A stretch of DNA of 15,498 bases from UBA3792 sp045576895. GTDB lineage: Bacteria > Bacillota > Clostridia > Christensenellales > CAG-138. Below are positions 5,302-13,781 of this stretch, piece by piece (the first letter of the stretch is position 1; each line of letters opens with the position of its first letter). A model generated the notes under the pieces. That model saw only the letters and a program-made list of their open reading frames with translations. It was not told the origin of the DNA and made no database searches. A program made the position numbers and the translations under genes. Location: the NCBI GenBank assembly GCA_045576895.1, contig JAZNHI010000160.1:1-15498 (forward strand). The letters run 5' to 3'.

Positions 5302-8250
5302 TCACCTGTCCGACCGGTTGCAGGCGCGAAGCGCCGCAAGCGCCGCCTGCTCGCTCTCCGCGGTCGTGAAGATCTCGAAGAGAACGGGACGGTCAAACGC
5401 GTCCGGATCGCAGAACGGTCCGATCTTTTCATCGAACGCCGCCGGATCCTCCGCGGAAAGATAGGCAAAGCCCATCGACTCCGCCCATGCTCGTGCGCTG
5501 CCGAAGTGACCGTGCGCCGCGATGAACGTATCGGTCTCCGCGCCCCAGAGCTGTTCGAGGCTTGCATTCAGGCGGAATTCCGCGCCGCGCGCGTTGTTGA
5601 CGAGCAGGATCCGCAGATTCTTCCGCATGTGACGGTTGCCGAGCGCGTTCATGTCGTAGAAGAACGCGAGATCGCCGATCAGTGCGAACGACATCCGCTT
5701 CTCATCCGCCAGCGCCTGTCCGAACGCGGTGGACACCGCACCGTCGATGCCGAAGCCGCCGACGTTGCAGCTGACCGTGACGCTCGGATCGAGCGGGAAA
5801 TAATTCATGCTGCGCAGGGAGTTCAGGATCCCGAGGTGCAGAAAGCTGTTCTTCGGCAGCCGCTTCGAAAGCTTCGACGCGGCGTACAGGTTCGAAAACG
5901 GCAGCGTCGGAACGCGCGTTTCCGGGACCTCCTTCTTCACGGTCTCATAGTACTTCGCACCGCCCTTCCCCTCGGAAAGCGCGGAAAAGAAGAAGCGCTC
6001 CGAACAGAAGAAAAGCTTTTCGACGATCTCCGCGCCGTGGCGGTTGTGGTACTTGCGGTCCTCCGAGATGCGCCAGACGCGCATGCCCTTGAAGATCGGA
6101 CCGGCGCTGTAGTCGCCGGACACCGAGCCGAGGTCGATCAGAAGCTCCGGCATCGTTTTCAGCGTGCGGAAATCTCCCGCGACCGCGCTCGGAACGCGGT
6201 TTTTGCCCGTGTAGTTTGCGGTATGATCGCAGAACACCGGTGCGTCGAACCGTTCCGCAAACGTTTCGATCACCGCCTTCGTTTCCGCGTCGAACGGTCT
6301 GTGCGCGCCGATGAAGAGCCCGACCCGTTTTCCCCTGAGCGCCTTCTGAAGATCGTTCTTCGGGAAGGTCTCGGCGTCGTATACGTCGATCTTCTGCACG
6401 TCCGGAAGCTTCTTCGTCGTGAACGAATATAGATTGCCCACCGGCAGATTGATGTGCACCGGACCCGTGTCCTTCCGCGTTGCGGTGTACAGCGCTTCGT
6501 TGACGAGCTGCACGCACGCACGCCAGTCCTCGGCGTCCTTGATAAGCGGCAGGATCGCGGAGAAGCGCTTCACGTCGTTCTGCGAAACGGTGCGGTCCGT
6601 CATCTGCGGCATCAGGTCCGAATAGCACGGCGAATGGTGCTGCGAGGTGATCGCGATCACCGGCAGTCCTCTGTAGTATGCCTCGGTCATGCCGGGAATA
6701 TAATCGCGCGAAGCCGTGGCTCCCGTGCAGGACAGCGCGACCGGCTCGCCGGAAGCGAACGACAGCCCGCACGCAAGATACGCCGCGCCGCGCTCGTCGA
6801 CCGCGGAATACCCCTCGAAGAACGGATCGGTCTGCACCGCCCGCGCGATCGGTACGTTCGTCGTGCCGGGCGACACGACGATCTTTCTGACATTGTATTT
6901 TTTCAGCAGCGCCAGAACGATCTGCGCATTTTTGTCATCGGTGTACATGGGCGCTCCTTTCTGTCTCTTTTGTTCGGAAACCGGCTCCGTCTCCTCCGGC
7001 GGTTCGGGCGGTTCTTCCTTCCGGCGGTTCTGTTCCGCCGCAAGCCGGACGTCCTCTTCGGTGACGAACGGCGGCTGTTCTCCGTCTCCGCACAGATACC
7101 GGAGATAGCGCTCGGATCCGGTGCGCAGCGTTTCGAGCGACGCATGCGCGGCGTTCCAGTCGGACGCAAGTCCCAGGATCCGCTGCACCGCCCCGGGATC
7201 GTCCGTATAGCGGTCGGACAACCCGAGCTTGTCCAGAAGCTCCGAGACGCGGTTGCCGGTCTCCTTGTGCAGGATCACGGCGAACCGTTTTTTGTACAGC
7301 ACCGAAAAGACCGTGCCGTGGAACGAATTCGTCACCACAAAGGCGGCGTTCTTCACATACCAGAGAAACTCCTGCGGCGAGACGATGCGGGAATCCCCGA
7401 TGCGGCGGTTCTCGGCGTTCGGATTGCCGTTCACGTCGATGAGATGCAGCTCCGTCTGTTGCGCAAACCGCTTTGCCGCGTCGTTTGCCTGCTTCTGTGC
7501 AGGACCGGGCATCGTGTACACCAGGATGTACGGCTCGGTCTCCAAAGGTTCCTTCGGAAGCATGGCGTCGTACGCGCCGGCATCCAGCAGCAGCGTCGGG
7601 TCGACGTCGATACGGATCGGCACGCCGCCCTCCGCCGCCTGCGCGACGTCCGGCAGAAACCGGGTCTCCCGCAGGGATACGGCGTCAAGCCTTCCGAGAA
7701 GCGGCGCGATCTCTTTCCGCGCAGCCGCGGGGTCGGCAAAATAGCTCCCGACCGCATACGTCGCGCGGCGGGCGCCCGGGTCGCCGAAATCCAGAAAATA
7801 AACGGGATCGAATCTGCCGTCGGTCAGCTTGCTGTTCCACAGCTGATCGCTGCCGGCGATAAAGAGATCGCACTTCGGCGGGTGCGCCTGCAGATCGCGG
7901 AGGCTCCGGTACATGCGCGTCTCGTGCAGATACGCCTTGCGGAACGCGCCGAACTTCTTTTCGCGTATGCGGCGTTTCCGCGCGCCTTTCCACGAACGCA
8001 CCGTATCGCGGAAGCCCTTTGCGCCGTGGTATGTGCGCGTAAGGATGTTCCGCGCCGGTTCGTGCAGTTTTCTGTTTGCGTAATAGAACGGATTCTTATA
8101 GGATGCGTAACGGTTCTGATGGTACCACGGGCAGTAATTGACGACCTGCACCTCGTTTCCGAACGACGCGAGCACGCGCTCGAGCGCGCAGCACTGCAGC
8201 GCGGCGCCGCAGTTGAACGGAAAGTGAAATGTAACGATGCCGACCTTCAT
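5302..8250 (-). CDS. Polysaccharide pyruvyltransferase fused to a MenD-like ThDP enzyme
   Basis: One 982-residue frame holds two enzymes. Residues 1-388 are a polysaccharide pyruvyltransferase, which adds a pyruvyl ketal from phosphoenolpyruvate to a sugar. It shows NCGAALQCCAL (13-23), GSDQLWN (133-139), DPTLLL (217-222) and the catalytic-type SFHGTVFS (309-316). Residues 389-434 are a Pro/Glu-rich linker. Residues 435-982 resemble MenD: SPGTTNVPIARA, the cofactor-activating Glu in VDERGAAY (about 486), GGFGIDGAVSTAFG, and a ThDP/Mg motif GDLAFFYD with NN 19 residues after it. The chosen ATG at 8250 follows a GGAAGAG-like site and overlaps the upstream stop as ATGA. The frame stays open to 8601 but would run into the upstream GT2 gene. 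A second start lies at 6948. An indel joining two genes cannot be excluded without reads. Confidence 0.88.
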   Translation of the reverse strand: MKVGIVTFHFPFNCGAALQCCALERVLASFGNEVQVVNYCPWYHQNRYASYKNPFYYANRKLHEPARNILTRTYHGAKGFRDTVRSWKGARKRRIREKKFGAFRKAYLHETRMYRSLRDLQAHPPKCDLFIAGSDQLWNSKLTDGRFDPVYFLDFGDPGARRATYAVGSYFADPAAARKEIAPLLGRLDAVSLRETRFLPDVAQAAEGGVPIRIDVDPTLLLDAGAYDAMLPKEPLETEPYILVYTMPGPAQKQANDAAKRFAQQTELHLIDVNGNPNAENRRIGDSRIVSPQEFLWYVKNAAFVVTNSFHGTVFSVLYKKRFAVILHKETGNRVSELLDKLGLSDRYTDDPGAVQRILGLASDWNAAHASLETLRTGSERYLRYLCGDGEQPPFVTEEDVRLAAEQNRRKEEPPEPPEETEPVSEQKRQKGAPMYTDDKNAQIVLALLKKYNVRKIVVSPGTTNVPIARAVQTDPFFEGYSAVDERGAAYLACGLSFASGEPVALSCTGATASRDYIPGMTEAYYRGLPVIAITSQHHSPCYSDLMPQMTDRTVSQNDVKRFSAILPLIKDAEDWRACVQLVNEALYTATRKDTGPVHINLPVGNLYSFTTKKLPDVQKIDVYDAETFPKNDLQKALRGKRVGLFIGAHRPFDAETKAVIETFAERFDAPVFCDHTANYTGKNRVPSAVAGDFRTLKTMPELLIDLGSVSGDYSAGPIFKGMRVWRISEDRKYHNRHGAEIVEKLFFCSERFFFSALSEGKGGAKYYETVKKEVPETRVPTLPFSNLYAASKLSKRLPKNSFLHLGILNSLRSMNYFPLDPSVTVSCNVGGFGIDGAVSTAFGQALADEKRMSFALIGDLAFFYDMNALGNRHMRKNLRILLVNNARGAEFRLNASLEQLWGAETDTFIAAHGHFGSARAWAESMGFAYLSAEDPAAFDEKIGPFCDPDAFDRPVLFEIFTTAESEQAALAALRACNRSDR
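6946..6965 (-). promoter_or_regulatory. Internal ribosome binding site and start for the MenD-like domain
   Basis: Inside the fusion frame, AAAGGAG stands 5 bases before an in-frame ATG at 6948, exactly where the ThDP enzyme domain begins (MYTDDK). This is as good as the best start sites in the window. It could yield a free 548-residue MenD-like protein (5302-6948) as well as the full-length fusion. Confidence 0.7.
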
Positions 8251-9320
8251 TTCTCTTCCTTCTTTCCCCTGTTTCGGATCATACGCACAAGGTCGTTCTT
8301 GCATCCGACGGCGGCGTCCAGGATCCTCCAGCGCCGCATGACGCGATCGAGCCGTTTGGGATCGTTTGCCCGGATCGCGGCGCAGATGCGGTTTGTAAGC
8401 CCGGATTGGGATTTTCGTTCGAATATGACCGCTTCCGATACGTCCGGAAACGCCATCAGCTTCCCGTATTCCGCGACGCGTTCCGCTCTTTTCAGCCCGG
8501 CGTTCGCGATCTTCATGCAGGTATTCTTGATCACAAGAAAGAAGACGCTCTTTGCGCCGGGAAGGAGATCCGAAAGCCCGTACCGCGTCAGCAGCGCGCA
8601 CCGTCTCCGATAGCCGTTGACCAGGAACCGGAATGTGTCCCTGCGGTACCCCTTCGACAGCGATTCGTCCTGCTGACGGTAGCGATACATCGGCGCGCCG
8701 AGCGCAATCGCGGTGCGGATATGCGGCAGGCAGTCGGTGATGAACAGGCAGTCCTCCTCGTAGCTGACCGTCGGATCGAAGCGCAGTCCATGCGCGCGGA
8801 TCAGGTCCGTGCGGAACAGCTTCGCCCAGATGGACACGCCGAACATGTTCGTTTTTGACTCGCCGTACAGCCGGACAAGCTCCTGCGTGCTGCGGAACAG
8901 CACGGCATAAAAGCGCGTCAGCTGGAAATGGTCCTCCCAGTCCTCTTTGAACCGGTCGTAGCCGCAGAGCACCAGATCCGTGCCGTACGTCTCCGCCGCG
9001 CCGACCATCTCCGCCAGATATTCCGGCGTCACCAGATCGTCCGCGTCGACGAACATCAGATATTTGCCGGACGCCTTCTCCATGCCGTCGTTCCTTGCGT
9101 TCGAAACGCCGCCGTTCTCCTTATGGACGACAAGAAAGCGCGGGTCCTCTTTTGCCGCTTCGTCGCAGATACGTCCGCTGCCGTCCTTTGATCCGTCGTC
9201 GACGAGGATCGCCTGCCACTGCGAAAAGGTCTGCGCTTTTACGGAATCGAGACACGCGCGCAAATGCGCTTCGGCGTTATAAACCGGTATGACGATGCTC
9301 ACGATCGGCGTCTGTTCCAT
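8247..9320 (-). CDS. Family 2 glycosyltransferase (357 residues)
   Basis: This cytoplasmic GT-A enzyme probably adds one sugar to the growing lipid-linked polymer. The GT2 core has IVIPVYN (9-15), the nucleotide-binding DDGS (41-44), the ENGGVSNARN segment (68-77) and the metal-binding DADD (92-95). A YEEDCLF stretch further on supplies the likely catalytic acid region. The C-terminal 150 residues are unassigned and basic. No membrane helix is obvious. GGAGAG lies about 6 bases before the ATG, which sits 15 bases after the ABC ATPase stop. Its stop overlaps the pyruvyltransferase start as ATGA. Donor and acceptor cannot be predicted. Confidence 0.9.
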   Translation of the reverse strand: MEQTPIVSIVIPVYNAEAHLRACLDSVKAQTFSQWQAILVDDGSKDGSGRICDEAAKEDPRFLVVHKENGGVSNARNDGMEKASGKYLMFVDADDLVTPEYLAEMVGAAETYGTDLVLCGYDRFKEDWEDHFQLTRFYAVLFRSTQELVRLYGESKTNMFGVSIWAKLFRTDLIRAHGLRFDPTVSYEEDCLFITDCLPHIRTAIALGAPMYRYRQQDESLSKGYRRDTFRFLVNGYRRRCALLTRYGLSDLLPGAKSVFFLVIKNTCMKIANAGLKRAERVAEYGKLMAFPDVSEAVIFERKSQSGLTNRICAAIRANDPKRLDRVMRRWRILDAAVGCKNDLVRMIRNRGKKEEK

Positions 9321-9335
9321 GCTGTTCTCTCCGTT

Positions 9336-10157
9336 TTAACTGTCCTGTTTTAAATGTTCGTGCTCGTACGCCCAGTATACATGCTTCGGCGCGCCGAGCT
9401 TTTTGATCTCGCCGTGTTCGATCCAGACCGCATGCTGACAAAGGTCCATGACCGGCGCTTTCGCATGCGAAACGAACAGCAGCGTCGTCTCGTTCGCCAG
9501 GAGCTCCTTGATCCGTTTGCGGCACTTTGCCTGAAACGCCGCGTCGCCGACGGCAAGGACCTCGTCCACGATCAGGATATCCGGATCGACGACCGTTGCG
9601 ACCGCAAAGCCGAGCCGCGCACGCATGCCGCTCGAATAATTCTTGATCGGCAGCCCCATGAAATCCTGCAGCTCCGCAAATTCCACGATCTTCTCATACT
9701 GCTCCTTCATGAACTTGCGGCTGTGTCCCAGAACGGCGCCGTTGATGAAGATGTTTTCCTTTGCCGTGAGGTTCGGATCGAAGCCCGCGCCGAGCTCGAT
9801 GAGCGGCGCGATCGTGCCCTTGACCTCCACCGTGCCGCGATACGGCGTCAGGATCCCGCAGATCAGCTTCAGAAGCGTGCTTTTGCCCGCGCCGTTCGGT
9901 CCGATCAGCGCCCACGATTCGCCCTTCTGGATCACGAGGTTGATGTTTTTCAGTGCGTAAAATTCCTTGAACCGCAGCTCGCGCTTGACGAGCTTGATAA
10001 AATACTCTTTGAGATTGTCGACCTTTTCTCCGGCGATGTTGAACCGCACGGATGCGTCCTTGATGCGGATAACGACCTCCGGACGCTTCGGCGTCGGGCT
10101 GACCGGATTTGCCTCGGATTGCTGCGGTATGCTCTGTTCTCTAATGATCTCTTCCAT
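9336..10157 (-). CDS. ABC transporter ATPase, polysaccharide/teichoic acid exporter (Wzt/TagH-like)
   Basis: This is the ATP-hydrolysing subunit of a glycan exporter working with the adjacent permease. It has Walker A GPNGAGKST (86-94), the ELGAGFDPNLTAKENI segment typical of polysaccharide exporters (121-136), a YSSGMRARLGFA signature (174-185), Walker B DILIVDEV (193-200) and the switch His231. At 273 residues it ends soon after the nucleotide-binding domain, so it lacks the C-terminal carbohydrate-binding domain found in longer Wzt proteins. The N-terminal 26 residues are polar and rich in Pro, Gln and Glu. GAGGA precedes the ATG by about 7 bases, and the permease stop lies 9 bases upstream. 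Confidence 0.93.
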   Translation of the reverse strand: MEEIIREQSIPQQSEANPVSPTPKRPEVVIRIKDASVRFNIAGEKVDNLKEYFIKLVKRELRFKEFYALKNINLVIQKGESWALIGPNGAGKSTLLKLICGILTPYRGTVEVKGTIAPLIELGAGFDPNLTAKENIFINGAVLGHSRKFMKEQYEKIVEFAELQDFMGLPIKNYSSGMRARLGFAVATVVDPDILIVDEVLAVGDAAFQAKCRKRIKELLANETTLLFVSHAKAPVMDLCQHAVWIEHGEIKKLGAPKHVYWAYEHEHLKQDS

Positions 10158-10166
10158 GCGTCGTCC

Positions 10167-11024
10167 TCAGATATACAGGATGAACCTGTTCTTGGTCATT
10201 TTGAAGGTAAAGAGCCCGATGAGCAGCATCAGAACCGCGCAGATCGCGCCGCGCAGCATCAGCACGCTGCAGGGCGCTTCAATGAGATCGAGATGATACT
10301 GCATGATGAAGCAGCGGAATTGCTGGATATACATGTACATCGGATTGAACCGGCGAATGGCAAGCCCGAGCACCGACATGGTGGCGGCGCCGTCTTTGCC
10401 GGTTTCGTTCAGACTTTCCAGCGAATAGAAGATCGGCGTCAGATACATCCACGCAAGCGTCACGACGCTCCAGATGTTTTTCATGTCGCGGAAGAAGACC
10501 GTGACCGCCGCGAGCAGCAGACCGAGTCCGACGCAGAATACGTACAGCTCGAGGATCGGAACGATCGACAGCAGGTTCTCCCACCGGAACGGTTCCCCCG
10601 TCGCGATCATGACGATGATCAGCGCGCCGAGCGACAGCACGAAATTGACCATGGAGCTCGTGACCTTGCTGAGCGTGAAGATATACTTCGGCACGTAGGT
10701 CTTTTTGAGCAGCGAGGCGTTTCCGATGACCGAGTGCATCGCCTGCGTCGTCGATTCCCGCATGAAAGAGAACAGGATGTTGCCGCAGATCAGGTACAGC
10801 GGATAGTTTTCGATGCTGCGCTTGAACACGCGGGTAAAGACGATCGCCATGACCGCCATCGAAAGCAGCGGCGTCAGAACGCTCCAGAGATAGCCCAGAA
10901 AGCTCCTCCGGTATTTCATCTTGATATCGCGCTGCACAAGCAGCACCAAAAGATCCCAGTACCGGAAAAATCTCCTGAACCATCCCTTTATCAGATTCCA
11001 GTATTTTTGTATCGGCTCCTTCAT
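10167..11024 (-). CDS. ABC-2 type permease, polysaccharide exporter (Wzm/TagG-like)
   Basis: This 285-residue membrane subunit forms the channel that flips the lipid-linked polymer. The ABC-2 membrane family pattern is clear: an amphipathic cytoplasmic start with LVQRDIKMKYRRSFLG (about 29-44), then about six hydrophobic helices, including the YLWSVLTPLL region, the NFVLSLGALIIVMIA region and a final helix ending in KNRFILYI. The frame runs upstream to 11135, but that overlaps the previous gene. The ATG at 11024 overlaps its stop as TGATG and follows GGAAG with a 4-base gap. The partner ATPase follows directly. Confidence 0.92.
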   Translation of the reverse strand: MKEPIQKYWNLIKGWFRRFFRYWDLLVLLVQRDIKMKYRRSFLGYLWSVLTPLLSMAVMAIVFTRVFKRSIENYPLYLICGNILFSFMRESTTQAMHSVIGNASLLKKTYVPKYIFTLSKVTSSMVNFVLSLGALIIVMIATGEPFRWENLLSIVPILELYVFCVGLGLLLAAVTVFFRDMKNIWSVVTLAWMYLTPIFYSLESLNETGKDGAATMSVLGLAIRRFNPMYMYIQQFRCFIMQYHLDLIEAPCSVLMLRGAICAVLMLLIGLFTFKMTKNRFILYI

Positions 11025-12217
11025 CAGCTTCCGATCAACTCCTTGATTGCTTCGGTCGTCCGTTCCGCAGCGCCGGCGTCGCGCAGCGTAAAAAACCGGT
11101 CGACCCGTTCTTCGTAGACGGGCTCCATCCGGCATCCGCGCCCGAAAACGCCGCCGAGCGCGGCGATCGCGTCCGCTTCGGTCTCGGCGATCGGACCGAA
11201 GCCGTCCCGCTCATAATCGAAATATCCGGTCGGCAGATGGCCGCTCCGGTATGCGTCCCGGTCGAACTGATAGTATACGACCGGACGCTTCATGAACGCA
11301 AAGTCCATGTATACGCTTGAAAAATCCGTGACGAGCACAGCCGCCTTTCCGATCAGTTCCGGCACGCTGACCTCGTTCCATTTCTTCACCGCGATCCGCT
11401 CCGACGGCGACGTGAAGCACGATTCGAACCGCCCGACGTTCCGATGCACGCAGAAGACCGCGCGCTTCCCGGTTTCCGCAAGCAGCGCGGAGAGCGCGGG
11501 ATCGTTGAGGAACGCCTGCCAGCGGCGGAAATACGCGCTGTCCGAAAAGTCCCGTTCCGTTCTGCAGCTGCGTTCCAGCCACATCCGCCACGTCGGCAGG
11601 ATCAGCACGAGCGACGGATCCGGCTGCGCTTCAAGCAGCGCGTCGAACCGGCAGAAGCCCGTGTACCGCACGACGCCCGGCGCGTACCCGAACGTGTCGC
11701 GGATGAATTCGTATTCCGGCTTTGCAGCGCAGCAGAACAGACTCAGCTTTGCGTTCTCCTCGTGCAGAAACGGCAGATCGTCCTTTGTGACGCCGTGCTG
11801 CAGAAAGACGCGCGGCGTTCGGATCCATCCGAGCACGACCTCGAGCATATAGCACACGGCGGCGTTCGGCTTGCCGCCCTTCTGGCTTGAAATGTTGACC
11901 GCGGCAGCAAGATACAGGATCCAGTGCCGCAGGCTGCCGTATTCGACCGTCGGTCCGAGCGCGGCGACCGCCGCATACGCGGGCGAACGGCGCTTGATCG
12001 CATAGACCGCGTCGATCTCTTTTTCCCGCGTCCTGAGATACCGGAACAGCGCGAACGCGTTGTCCTGCGCCTCGGTCGCGTATTCGCACAGAAGCCACAG
12101 TCCCCTGCGCTTTTTCCGGAGGATCGCCGCCGGCACCAGCGCAAGCAGAAACAGAAAGAAATGTCCGACGTCCGCCGGACGAACGCGTCTGAGCTTCGAA
12201 AGCAGCGATTCCTTCAC
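11024..12217 (-). CDS. CDP-glycerol glycerophosphotransferase family protein (TagB/TagF-like)
   Basis: Members transfer polyol phosphate, usually glycerol phosphate from CDP-glycerol, to teichoic acid primers or sugars. This 397-residue protein has a hydrophobic N-terminal segment (17-31) that may bind the membrane, FLQHGVTKDD (138-147) with His141, a second His in CVHRN (256-260) and the family's TDFSSVYMDF stretch (297-306) followed by KRPVVYYQFD. The start is a GTG at 12217, chosen for the GGGAGGT site 7 bases upstream and a GTGA overlap with the previous stop; the frame continues to 12427 but would overlap the GT2 gene. At 397 residues it has room for one transferase domain and no long N-terminal extension. 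No CDP-glycerol synthesis gene lies in the window. The polyol could also be ribitol or another alditol. Confidence 0.88.
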   Translation of the reverse strand: MKESLLSKLRRVRPADVGHFFLFLLALVPAAILRKKRRGLWLLCEYATEAQDNAFALFRYLRTREKEIDAVYAIKRRSPAYAAVAALGPTVEYGSLRHWILYLAAAVNISSQKGGKPNAAVCYMLEVVLGWIRTPRVFLQHGVTKDDLPFLHEENAKLSLFCCAAKPEYEFIRDTFGYAPGVVRYTGFCRFDALLEAQPDPSLVLILPTWRMWLERSCRTERDFSDSAYFRRWQAFLNDPALSALLAETGKRAVFCVHRNVGRFESCFTSPSERIAVKKWNEVSVPELIGKAAVLVTDFSSVYMDFAFMKRPVVYYQFDRDAYRSGHLPTGYFDYERDGFGPIAETEADAIAALGGVFGRGCRMEPVYEERVDRFFTLRDAGAAERTTEAIKELIGS

Positions 12218-12963
12218 AGCCAGTACCTCCCGACGCCGTGCAGAACGTAACCCGCAAAGCAGAAGATTCGCCGGATCCCCTTCACGCCGAGGAAGCGGTA
12301 GGTGTTCCACATCATCGCCGCGGAACGGAACTTGCTGCCGGTCTTTGAATTCTTCGTTACGCGGTACAGCGCGAGCGGTTCGTCGATGCCGACCGCCTTC
12401 GCGCCGCTTTTCAGGATCCGATACCATGAGATCACGTCTTCATGCAGATGACTCTGCTCCATCGGATGCCGCTCATAGACCTCGCGCCGCACAAGAACCG
12501 TGCTGGTTACGATGTCGTTTCCGTACAGCAGCCGGTCCGCCATCAGCGATGCGGGCACGGAAAAGCGTTTTCCCGTCGGTTTGCCGTCTCCGTCGATGCA
12601 GAGCGCCGCCGTGCAGACGAGCGCCGCAAAAGCCTGTTCCGCGACCGAAAGCTGCCGTTCGAGCTTTTCCGGCTTCCAGAGGTCGTCGCTGTCCAAAAAC
12701 GCGAGATATTCGGCCCGCGCCGCCTGCACCGCGCAGTTTCGCGCGTTTGCAACGCCGCCGTTTTCGGAAAGCGTGATCACACGAACGCGGCTGTCCTCCG
12801 CCGCAAGCGCACGGAGAACGTCCGGCGTTCCGTCCGGCGAACCGTCGTCGACCGCGATCACCTCTATTTCGCCCACCGTTTGCGTAAGCGCCGAGCGAAT
12901 GCTGCTCTCCACCGTCTTCTCGCACCGATACGCGGGCACGATCACGCTGACGCGCGGCGTCAT
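12214..12963 (-). CDS. Family 2 glycosyltransferase (249 residues)
   Basis: A compact GT2 enzyme with VIVPAYR (7-13), VDDGSPDGT (38-46), the ENGGVANARN segment (67-76), DSDD (91-94) as the metal-binding motif, and HLHEDVISWYRIL (172-184) with the probable catalytic acid. The short C-terminal part is basic and aromatic, suggesting membrane contact, but no helix is clearly transmembrane. The ATG at 12963 follows GAGGAGGG with a 7-base gap and overlaps the upstream epimerase stop as ATGA; the longer frame to 13053 is not used. It probably adds an early sugar, since it is the first glycosyltransferase after the priming enzyme. Donor sugar unknown. Confidence 0.9.
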   Translation of the reverse strand: MTPRVSVIVPAYRCEKTVESSIRSALTQTVGEIEVIAVDDGSPDGTPDVLRALAAEDSRVRVITLSENGGVANARNCAVQAARAEYLAFLDSDDLWKPEKLERQLSVAEQAFAALVCTAALCIDGDGKPTGKRFSVPASLMADRLLYGNDIVTSTVLVRREVYERHPMEQSHLHEDVISWYRILKSGAKAVGIDEPLALYRVTKNSKTGSKFRSAAMMWNTYRFLGVKGIRRIFCFAGYVLHGVGRYWL

Positions 12964-13781
12964 TGCGGTCCCTCCTCTCCGTCCGGCAGCGGAAGCGCGG
13001 AAAGATCTTCGTATACAAAGTCGCCGAACGCCTTTTTCCCGACACGCGTGCACGCGCGCAGGATCCGGATCGCCGGGTTCAGCAGCCGGGAACGCTTCGG
13101 CGTTCTGCCCTGCTCCCGCATGGCGCGCTCAATGAGATCGCACGTTGCGACCGGCTCCGGCTCCTGCGGAAAGAAAACGCCGGCGCGCGGCGCGTCCAGA
13201 AGCCGCTGCACCGCTTTGCACAGCGTATCGATCGACGCCATGCTGCGGCGGTTTGTAAAATCGGGGCAAAACGGCAGTCGCTTTGCAAGCCGAAAAAGCT
13301 TTTCCGGATTGCCCTTTGCGCCGGGACCGAACACCACGGGCGGACGCAGGATCGTTACGCAGAACGTTTCGTCCGAGAGCGGCGCGATGCGCCGTTCCGC
13401 CGCAAGCTTCGAGCGCCCGTACTGCGTGACAGGCTTCGGCACGGTGTCCTTTGTGACCGTGCCCGTCTCCATGCCGTATACGCTCATCGTGCTGAAAAAC
13501 ACGAACTGCTTTACGCCGTCGCGCTTCGCCGCCTGCGCAAGCGCCGCGGTCAGCTCACAGTTGATCTCCCGAAACAGCGATTCCGTCCGGCTCGTCTCCC
13601 TTCGGTGGACGATCGCCGCCGCATGGACGATCGCGTCGAAGCCCCTGAGATCGAGCGTTTCCGGGCGAACGTTCCGCAGCGAGACCGTTTCCGCGGTATG
13701 CCGGTCCGGGGTCCCGTTCAGACGGTCCCGGATCGCCGTTCCGATCCACCCGTGTTCGCCTGTGATCAGGATCCGCTTCAT
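12960..13781 (-). CDS. NAD-dependent epimerase/dehydratase (short form, 273 residues)
   Basis: This extended SDR enzyme probably modifies a nucleotide sugar. It has the NAD-binding TGEHGWIG (7-14), an STMSVYG strand carrying the Ser/Thr of the triad (97-103), Tyr121xxxLys125 (YGRSK) and RPPVVFGPG (146-154). At 273 residues it is shorter than typical UDP-sugar 4-epimerases (about 330), with a reduced substrate domain. Short SDRs of this type often lie next to bacterial sugar transferases, as here. The ATG overlaps the transferase stop as ATGA; only a weak AAGAGAA site precedes it, so translation probably depends on coupling. It differs from the second epimerase in the operon, which has the basic tail. 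Confidence 0.86.
   Translation of the reverse strand: MKRILITGEHGWIGTAIRDRLNGTPDRHTAETVSLRNVRPETLDLRGFDAIVHAAAIVHRRETSRTESLFREINCELTAALAQAAKRDGVKQFVFFSTMSVYGMETGTVTKDTVPKPVTQYGRSKLAAERRIAPLSDETFCVTILRPPVVFGPGAKGNPEKLFRLAKRLPFCPDFTNRRSMASIDTLCKAVQRLLDAPRAGVFFPQEPEPVATCDLIERAMREQGRTPKRSRLLNPAIRILRACTRVGKKAFGDFVYEDLSALPLPDGEEGPQ

Noticed and set aside
6454..8613. A 719-codon open frame on the plus strand, and another of 587 codons at 9354-11117
   Set aside because: Both lie opposite well-recognised enzymes with intact motifs. Their translations are Arg/His-rich and match no family, as expected for antisense frames in GC-rich DNA.
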